From: Pseudooceanicola endophyticus
Lineage (GTDB): Bacteria; Pseudomonadota; Alphaproteobacteria; Rhodobacterales; Rhodobacteraceae
Direction: 5' to 3'
NCBI RefSeq assembly: GCF_018760365.1
Contig: NZ_JAHIAB010000002.1
Coordinates: forward strand, 124,001-188,000
DNA: 64,000 nt
Shown here: one piece after another, positions 58,990 through 64,000 of the stretch
Layout of the letters: each line of letters begins with the position of its first letter
Numbering within the stretch: the stretch's first letter is position 1
Translations under genes and position numbers: made by a program
Notes under the pieces: model-generated
The model's database searches: none
Told to the model about the DNA's origin: nothing
The model's input: the letters and a program-made list of their open reading frames with translations, nothing else

Positions 58990-61041
58990 TCATGCGGCAC
59001 CGCCGATCTCGATCAGGATGTTGCCGCAGGCGTCCTGGGTGACGCGGTCGCCCGGCGGCACGAGCGTCGTGGTGTCCATCTGTTCGAGGATCGCCGGGCC
59101 GTTGAAGGCGGCATCGGCCGGCAGGCGGTCGCGCTGGTAAAGCGGCGTGTCGTGCCATTGCCCGTCGAACAGGACGGGGCGGCTGCCCCGGCAGGCCTCG
59201 GCCAGGGTCGCGGCGCGGTTCTCGGGGGGAAGCAGGCGGGCCGGATCGAATGCCGCGCGCCGCCCGATGACGGCGGTGCTGGCCGTGGCGACGGCGGCGG
59301 AGATCTTCTCCAGCCGGACCTGGAAACGGTCCCAGTAGATCTGTTCGAATTTCGCCTGCAGGGCCTCGCGGGTGATGTCAGGGCTGTCGAGGGGGACGCG
59401 CAGCAGGTGGGTCTGGCCGATGAACTGCATCTCAAGCACATGGGTGATGCGGATCTCTTCGACGGAGACTTCCTCGCGCTCGATGAGGGCGCGACCCCGG
59501 GCGGCCTGACGGGTGAGGGTGTCCGCCAGTGCGGCCATGTCGAGCTGGTCGAGGGGCTGGCCGACGGCTTCGGTGAAATCGTGGCGCAGGTCGGCGACGA
59601 GGCAGCCGAGCGCATTGGTGATGCCGGGGCGGGCGGGGACCAGGACCCGGGGCACGCCCAGTTCGCGGGCCAGAGCCGCGGCGTGCAGGGGGCCGGCGCC
59701 GCCGAAGGCGAAGAGCGCGAAATCGCGGGGATCGGCGCCGAGCGAGACCGAGACCATGCGGATGGCGCCGGCCATCTTCACGTTGGCCATGCGGATGACG
59801 GCTTCGGCGGCTTCTTCGGGGGAAAGCCCGAGAGGGGCGCCGAGCTGGTCTGCGAAGGCGGCGCGGACCTGGTCCAGGGTCACACCGCCCTCGACCGATT
59901 TCAGCCGGGCGGGATCAAGGCGGCCCATCAGCAGGTTGGCATCAGAGATCGTCGGCCGGGTGCCGCCGCGCCCGTAGCAGATCGGACCGGGGGTGGCGCC
60001 GGCGCTTTCGGGGCCGACCTCCAGCAGGCCCGCCGCATTGACCTGCGCGATCGAGCCGCCCCCGGCGCCGACAGTGCGCACATCCACCATGGGGACATGG
60101 ATCGGCATGGCATATTCTACCTCGATCTCGTTCGAGACGGCGGGTTCGGCGCCGCGGATCAGGGCGACATCGGTGGAGGTGCCGCCCATGTCGTAGGTCA
60201 GCAGGTCGGGAATGCCGGCGGCGCGGCCGGTGAAGGCCGCCGCCATCACGCCCGAGGCCGGGCCCGACATCACCGTGCGGGCGGCTTCCTCGGCGACGCG
60301 GGTGGCCGAGACCATGCCGCCATTGCCGTTCATCACCAGCAGGTCGCCCGCATAGCCGCCCTGGGCGAGGCCGGCGGCGAGGTTCTGCACGTAGCGATCC
60401 AGGATCGGCTGCACCGAGGCATTGACCGCCGCCGTCACGCCACGCTCGTATTCGCGGGGTTCGGACAGCAGCGCATGGCCGAGGGTGATGTAGGGGGTGG
60501 GCCAGATCTCCTTCAGGATCTCTCCGGCGCGCAACTCGTGGGCGGGGTTGCGGTAGGCATGGAGGAAATGCACCACGACCGCCTGGCAGCCGCGCTCCAG
60601 CAGGGTGCGGGCGGCGGTGCGCAGGGCCTCTTCGTCCAGCGGCGTGACGACGCGGCCCTGGGCATCCATGCGTTCGGGAACGTCCAGGCGCAGGTCGCGC
60701 GGGATCAGCGGGCGGAAGTCGCCCTTCATGCCATAGGCCTGGGGACGGGTGCGTCGCCCCAGTTCCAGCACGTCGCGGAAGCCTGCGGTGGTCAGGATGC
60801 CGGTGCGCGCGAGCTTGCGTTCCAGCACCGCGTTGGTGGTCGTCGTCGTGCCATGCACCACGAGGGCCGTTTCGGGAAGGGAGGCCTGGGCCTCGGTCAC
60901 CGCGTTCAGCACGCCCCGCGACTGGTCGTCGAGGGTGGAGGGGACCTTGGCCAGGCGGACTTCGCCGCTGGCGGGATCCATGAGGATGAGATCGGTGAAG
61001 GTGCCGCCCACGTCGACACCGATGACCTGTCGCCTGCCCAT
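58990..61041 (-). CDS. Hydantoinase A / oxoprolinase-family ATPase subunit
   Basis: The product is 683 residues. IGVDVGGTFTDLILMDP (about residues 7-23) and TYDMGGTSTDVALI (about residue 285) are the actin-like ATP-binding motifs of HyuA. VHGTTTTTNAVLERK (about residue 63) and GAGGGSIAQVNAAG (about residue 325) complete the family pattern. It energises amide-bond hydrolysis by the HyuB partner. It is the first gene of the hyuAB pair, with a probable promoter TTGACA-N17-AAATCA about 70 bases before its start and a TTTG-TGTG-CAAA dyad between. Confidence 0.92.
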   Translation of the reverse strand: MGRRQVIGVDVGGTFTDLILMDPASGEVRLAKVPSTLDDQSRGVLNAVTEAQASLPETALVVHGTTTTTNAVLERKLARTGILTTAGFRDVLELGRRTRPQAYGMKGDFRPLIPRDLRLDVPERMDAQGRVVTPLDEEALRTAARTLLERGCQAVVVHFLHAYRNPAHELRAGEILKEIWPTPYITLGHALLSEPREYERGVTAAVNASVQPILDRYVQNLAAGLAQGGYAGDLLVMNGNGGMVSATRVAEEAARTVMSGPASGVMAAAFTGRAAGIPDLLTYDMGGTSTDVALIRGAEPAVSNEIEVEYAMPIHVPMVDVRTVGAGGGSIAQVNAAGLLEVGPESAGATPGPICYGRGGTRPTISDANLLMGRLDPARLKSVEGGVTLDQVRAAFADQLGAPLGLSPEEAAEAVIRMANVKMAGAIRMVSVSLGADPRDFALFAFGGAGPLHAAALARELGVPRVLVPARPGITNALGCLVADLRHDFTEAVGQPLDQLDMAALADTLTRQAARGRALIEREEVSVEEIRITHVLEMQFIGQTHLLRVPLDSPDITREALQAKFEQIYWDRFQVRLEKISAAVATASTAVIGRRAAFDPARLLPPENRAATLAEACRGSRPVLFDGQWHDTPLYQRDRLPADAAFNGPAILEQMDTTTLVPPGDRVTQDACGNILIEIGGAA

Positions 61042-61069
61042 GCGGCTGCTCCTGTCCGGGAATGCTCGA

Positions 61070-61125
61070 AAGTATGTTTGTGTGCAAATGATTTTCGATT
61101 GCCTGCCGTGCTGTCAATCGGTGGC
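61070..61125 (-). promoter_or_regulatory. Putative promoter and operator of hyuAB
   Basis: On the minus strand TTGACA and AAATCA are spaced 17 bases apart. TTTGTGTGCAAA (plus strand 61077-61088) forms a TTTG/CAAA dyad just downstream, possibly a repressor site. It could bind the TetR at 55190 or another regulator; this is inference. Confidence 0.4.
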
Positions 61126-61218
61126 GGGACGCTGCGGCAGGACCGGGGCGGGAAATCCGCAGGTTTGCCTTCGAAAGCAGCCGAGGCCATGATCGGGGCG
61201 GACAGGACGGGGGACGGG

Positions 61219-62652
61219 ATGAAGCGGGCATGGGCGGTTGTTTGGGCGGTTGTTTGGGCGGTGGCATTGGCGGGCGCAGGGCTCTGGCCGGGGCGGGCGC
61301 TGGCCCATGCCTCGGAGGGGGGCTTCGTGCTGCTGCTGCCGACGGGGCTTTACACGGCGGGCGGGGGGACGACGGTGCTGGTCACCGTGCTGCTGCTGTT
61401 CTGGCTGCCCGCACGCTGGGCGCGGGGGATGTTTCGCCCCTGGCGGGCCGGTGCGGGGGGCTCTGCCCCCGGCGCCACGGCGCCTCCCCCGGGATATTTC
61501 CGGCCAGATGACAGGGGAGCAGATGACAGGGGGGCAGATGACAGGGGAGCCTGGGTTTCCTGGGCGGTGCTGTGCGGGTTGGGCTGGGCGGTGTGGGCCG
61601 GGGTGCGGGGGCCGCAGGATCCGGTCGAGAACCCGCTGAGCCTGCTGGTCTGGACCGGAATCTGGATCTTCCTGGTGGCGCTGAGCGGGCTGCTGGGAGA
61701 CCCCTGGCGGCTGTCGCCGTTTCGCGGGCCGGTGGCGCTGCTGGGGCGGCGCGCGCTGCTGCGCTATCCGGAGAGACTGGGGGAGGGGCCGGGGCTGGTG
61801 GCCTTCCTGGCCTTTGCCGCCGTGCTGCTGGTGGATGTGGCGCCGGCGGATCCGGACCGGCTGGCGGGCATGGTGCTGGCCTACGGGGCCTGGGTGCTGG
61901 CGGGCGGGGTGCTGTTCGGGCCGGTCTGGATCACACGGGGGGCGGGGATCGGCATGTTGCTGGGGCTTTATGCGCGGCTTTCGCCGGTCTGGCGCGGCGG
62001 GCTGGGGCTGCCCGGCTGGGGCGTGCTGGCGATGGGGGTGCCGGGCTGGTCGGGGGCGCTGTTCTGCCTTGCGGCCCTGGGGGTCGGCAGTTTCGACGGG
62101 TTGAACGAGACCTTCCGCTGGCTGGGCTGGATCGGGATCAACCCTCTGGAGTTCTCCGGCCGCTCGGCGGTGGTGGGGCCCAATGCCCTGGGGCTGGCGG
62201 CCAGTTGCCTGCTGCTGCCGATGGTCTTCGGGGCCGCGATCCTGGTCGGGGACCGGCTGGCGGGGGCACGGGCGCCGGGCCTGGCGTTCCGCACGCTGGC
62301 GCCTGCCGTGCTGCCCATCGCCTTCGGCTATCACCTGGCCCATTACGCCACCGCCGCCCTGGTGCAGGGGCAATACGCGCTGCATGTGCTGAGCGATCTT
62401 TTCGGCGGGCCGGAGGTGGTGGTGACCACCGGCTACCTGCAAACCCGGGACAGCGTGCGGGTGATCTGGCTGGCGCAGGCGGCGGCGGTGGTCGGTGGCC
62501 ATGTCCTGGCGCTGCTGCTGAGCCATGCCCTGGCGCTGCGTCTGCATGGGGATCATCGCCGCGCGGTGCTGAGCCAGCTGCCGCTGGCACTGTTCATGGT
62601 GCTTTACACCCTCTTTGGCCTCTGGCTGCTGGCCTCGCCCCGCGGGAGCTGA
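61219..62652 (+). CDS. Polytopic membrane protein of unknown function containing an in-frame modular repeat
   Basis: The product is 477 residues with a signal-like first helix (cleavable after ALAHA, about residue 30) and about ten further hydrophobic segments. Right after it comes HASEGGFVLLLPTGLY. Residues 80-111, between two helices, are encoded by a full copy of the dispersed palindromic repeat (61456-61512) and then three exact five-residue repeats DDRGA. This loop should be cytoplasmic or periplasmic and disordered. I do not recognise the family with confidence. It lies between the divergent hyuAB pair and the binding-protein gene, so a transport-linked role is possible. An alternative start is at 61189. 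Confidence 0.75.
   Translation: MKRAWAVVWAVVWAVALAGAGLWPGRALAHASEGGFVLLLPTGLYTAGGGTTVLVTVLLLFWLPARWARGMFRPWRAGAGGSAPGATAPPPGYFRPDDRGADDRGADDRGAWVSWAVLCGLGWAVWAGVRGPQDPVENPLSLLVWTGIWIFLVALSGLLGDPWRLSPFRGPVALLGRRALLRYPERLGEGPGLVAFLAFAAVLLVDVAPADPDRLAGMVLAYGAWVLAGGVLFGPVWITRGAGIGMLLGLYARLSPVWRGGLGLPGWGVLAMGVPGWSGALFCLAALGVGSFDGLNETFRWLGWIGINPLEFSGRSAVVGPNALGLAASCLLLPMVFGAAILVGDRLAGARAPGLAFRTLAPAVLPIAFGYHLAHYATAALVQGQYALHVLSDLFGGPEVVVTTGYLQTRDSVRVIWLAQAAAVVGGHVLALLLSHALALRLHGDHRRAVLSQLPLALFMVLYTLFGLWLLASPRGS
61456..61550 (+). repeat. Modular palindromic repeat, copy 12, inside a coding sequence, plus 15-bp tandem repeats
   Basis: GGGGGCTCTGCCCCC (61456-61470), a GGCGCC-ACG-GCGCC hairpin, CCCCCGGGATATTTCCGGCC and AGATGA (to 61512): the same modules as the intergenic copies. 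It merges into three 15-bp units of AGATGACAGGGGAGC (61506-61520, 61521-61535 with one change, 61536-61550). The total insert keeps the reading frame. Confidence 0.92.
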
Positions 62653-62806
62653 GGCGCCCAAGCCTTGCGCAGCGGGAACCGCGGGGCCGCGATACGCCCT
62701 GTGCGGGTCCTGTGGCAGTGGACAGGTCGTTCGCGTGCCTACAGACTGGGGGCGAGGGTCAGCCTAATAAGACCCGGGAAAACTTCAGCAACAGGGATTC
62801 CAACAG

Positions 62807-64000
62807 ATGACCGAGACGTCGAAGAAGACCCCGGCGGGGACAGTGCGGGGGCCGTCGCGCCGGCAGGCGCTGAAGACGCTGGCGGTGGGGGGCACCGCTG
62901 CCGCCACGCTGCCGCTTTGGGCGCGTTACGCCGGCGCGCAGACCGGCGAACCGATCCGCATCGGCTTTGCCAAGCACGCCACCGGCATCGGGGCCTCCTA
63001 CGGGCGCTGGTACGACCGGGTCAGCCAGGCGGCGGTGAAGAAGATCAACGCCGAGGGCGGCGTCAATGGCCGTCCGCTGGAACTGGTGACCGAGGATGAC
63101 GGCACCGATCCCAAGCGCTGCGCCGAGCTGATGGAGAAATTCGCCAACCAGTCGAAGTGCGACCTGGCCTTTGGTACGCTGTTTTCCCACGTGGTAATCG
63201 GCGCCGCCCCCCGCGCGGCCGAGCTGAAGCTGCCCTATTTCGTCGTCTCGGAAGGGCATCACGTCGCCAGCGGCATGCTGAACCGCTGGACGCTGCAACC
63301 GGGCATCACCGACGTGAAGAGCCAGGTGAAGGCCATGGCGCCCTTCGTCCACGACACGCTGGGCAAGAAGGTCACGATGATCTTCCCCGACTATGCCTTC
63401 GGCTATGACCACCGCGACAACTTCACCGCCGCGATCAAAGCGCTTGGCGGCGATGTGGTGGCGCAGATCGCCATCCCGCCGACCGAGACCTCCTTCACCA
63501 AGTACTTCCCCAAGATCCCGCGCGAGACCGAGGTGATCTACCACGTCATGATCGGGCCGGGCGTGCTGACCTTCGTCAAGGAGATGGGAGAGTTCTTCGG
63601 CCCCTCCCGCCCCGAGATCTTCGGCTTCATCGACAGCCTGGAGGCGGTGAACCTGTCCTCTCCGGGGCTGGAGTTCCTGGAGGGCACCTATTTCTGGGAA
63701 GGCATGCCGCGCTACCTGCAACCCGATGCGCCCGGCTATGTGAAGGCGTACCGCGACGCGGTGGGGCTGGATGCGAACGGCGCCTCGGTGACCGATGCCA
63801 ACGATGTGTCCACCGCCGCGCACATGTTCGGCTGCTGGGAGACGCTGCATGTCATCAAGGCCGGTATGGAGGCCTGCAACTACAGCGGCATCGCCGACCG
63901 GCAGGCGCTGATCGAGGCGGTCGAGCAGATGTCGGACATGCCCGCCGGCCCCGACCATCCGCAGGGCGCCAAGCGCTTCAACGGCAAGACCCACCAGGTC
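62807..64000 (+). CDS. ABC transporter substrate-binding protein, branched-chain amino acid/urea type (C-terminus beyond window)
   Basis: At least 398 residues are visible; the gene is cut by the right edge. The N-terminus has a Tat-type signal (PSRRQALKTLAVGG, about residues 15-28) ending near AGAQT. The mature part begins PIRIGFAKHATGIGASYGRWY, as in periplasmic binding proteins of the LivJ/UrtA/AmiC class, with FPDYAFGYDHRDNF at about residue 194. The ligand may be urea, an amide or a hydantoin given the neighbouring creatinase and hydantoinase genes; this is inference. The rest of the transporter should lie to the right. Confidence 0.9.
   Translation, partial: MTETSKKTPAGTVRGPSRRQALKTLAVGGTAAATLPLWARYAGAQTGEPIRIGFAKHATGIGASYGRWYDRVSQAAVKKINAEGGVNGRPLELVTEDDGTDPKRCAELMEKFANQSKCDLAFGTLFSHVVIGAAPRAAELKLPYFVVSEGHHVASGMLNRWTLQPGITDVKSQVKAMAPFVHDTLGKKVTMIFPDYAFGYDHRDNFTAAIKALGGDVVAQIAIPPTETSFTKYFPKIPRETEVIYHVMIGPGVLTFVKEMGEFFGPSRPEIFGFIDSLEAVNLSSPGLEFLEGTYFWEGMPRYLQPDAPGYVKAYRDAVGLDANGASVTDANDVSTAAHMFGCWETLHVIKAGMEACNYSGIADRQALIEAVEQMSDMPAGPDHPQGAKRFNGKTHQV

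Noticed and set aside
58801-62652. Very long open frame antisense to the hydantoinase genes and continuing into the membrane-protein gene
   Set aside because: It is the mirror frame of high-GC coding sequence; only the part from 61219 has a signal peptide, membrane helices and a start. The rest lacks family features.
61219-62652. Frameshift or disruption caused by the repeat in the membrane-protein gene
   Set aside because: The insert keeps the reading frame and the downstream helices continue, so the gene appears intact.

Overview
The window is a high-GC chromosomal segment of an alphaproteobacterium, almost certainly of the Rhodobacterales (Rhodobacter/Cereibacter/Paracoccus-like). The basis is the DnaG, RpoD, FtsI and MurE/F protein types, a FdsGBACD-type NAD-dependent formate dehydrogenase, HemP, and two RNA loci known from Rhodobacter sphaeroides: a DUF1127 gene followed by CUCCUCCUCCC hairpins (ccaF1-CcsR) and a terminated leader upstream of mraZ (UpsM). 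No prophage, transposase, plasmid or CRISPR feature is visible. Codon usage looks uniform.

Layout. 1-3.3 kb: truncated pirin gene, small membrane protein, NAD(P)-glutamate dehydrogenase, flavodoxin-like protein. 3.6-8.4 kb: dnaG-rpoD and four near-identical tRNA-Gly(GCC) genes in tandem. 8.5-9.6 kb: divergent ohr/ohrR peroxide pair with operator dyads. 9.7-15.9 kb: divergent pyruvate carboxylase and UvrD/PcrA helicase. 16.1-16.6 kb: the CcsR-like hairpin array and its DUF1127 gene on the minus strand, divergent from mrp (ApbC). 17.9-26.6 kb: a 750-base structured non-coding stretch and the dcw cluster mraZ-rsmH-ftsL-ftsI-murE-murF-mraY, which stops at mraY. 26.6-30.6 kb: AidB-like acyl-CoA dehydrogenase, PHP phosphoesterase, TPR protein and an unknown gene. 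30.6-35.3 kb: a spermidine/putrescine-type ABC transporter operon. 35.9-36.1 kb: hemP. 36.3-38.9 kb: acetate kinase and a MaoC-phosphotransacetylase fusion. 39.3-45.3 kb: formate dehydrogenase operon fdsGBA-fdhD-fdsD. 45.4-47.4 kb: a trimethylamine-dehydrogenase-like flavoprotein. 47.7-53.8 kb: an iron-handling group (imelysin, Bfd ferredoxin, bacterioferritin, di-haem oxidoreductase, second imelysin, DUF1513 protein). 53.9-64 kb: creatinase, a TetR regulator, nitronate monooxygenase, HyuB/HyuA hydantoinase subunits, an unknown polytopic membrane protein, and a periplasmic binding protein cut by the window end.

Two themes link the second half. One is methylated-nitrogen and C1 metabolism: creatinase, hydantoinase and the TMADH-like enzyme could yield sarcosine, urea and formaldehyde/formate, and Fds would oxidise the formate. 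The other is iron: HemP, two imelysins, Bfd and Bfr.

The most unusual sequence-level features are the CcsR-like sRNA array; a threefold 14-bp Shine-Dalgarno/ATG tandem repeat at the fdsG start whose GGAGGAG cores are complementary to the CcsR loops; and about a dozen copies of a modular palindromic repeat. That repeat's middle hairpin changes sequence but keeps base pairing, and one copy lies in frame inside a membrane-protein gene.
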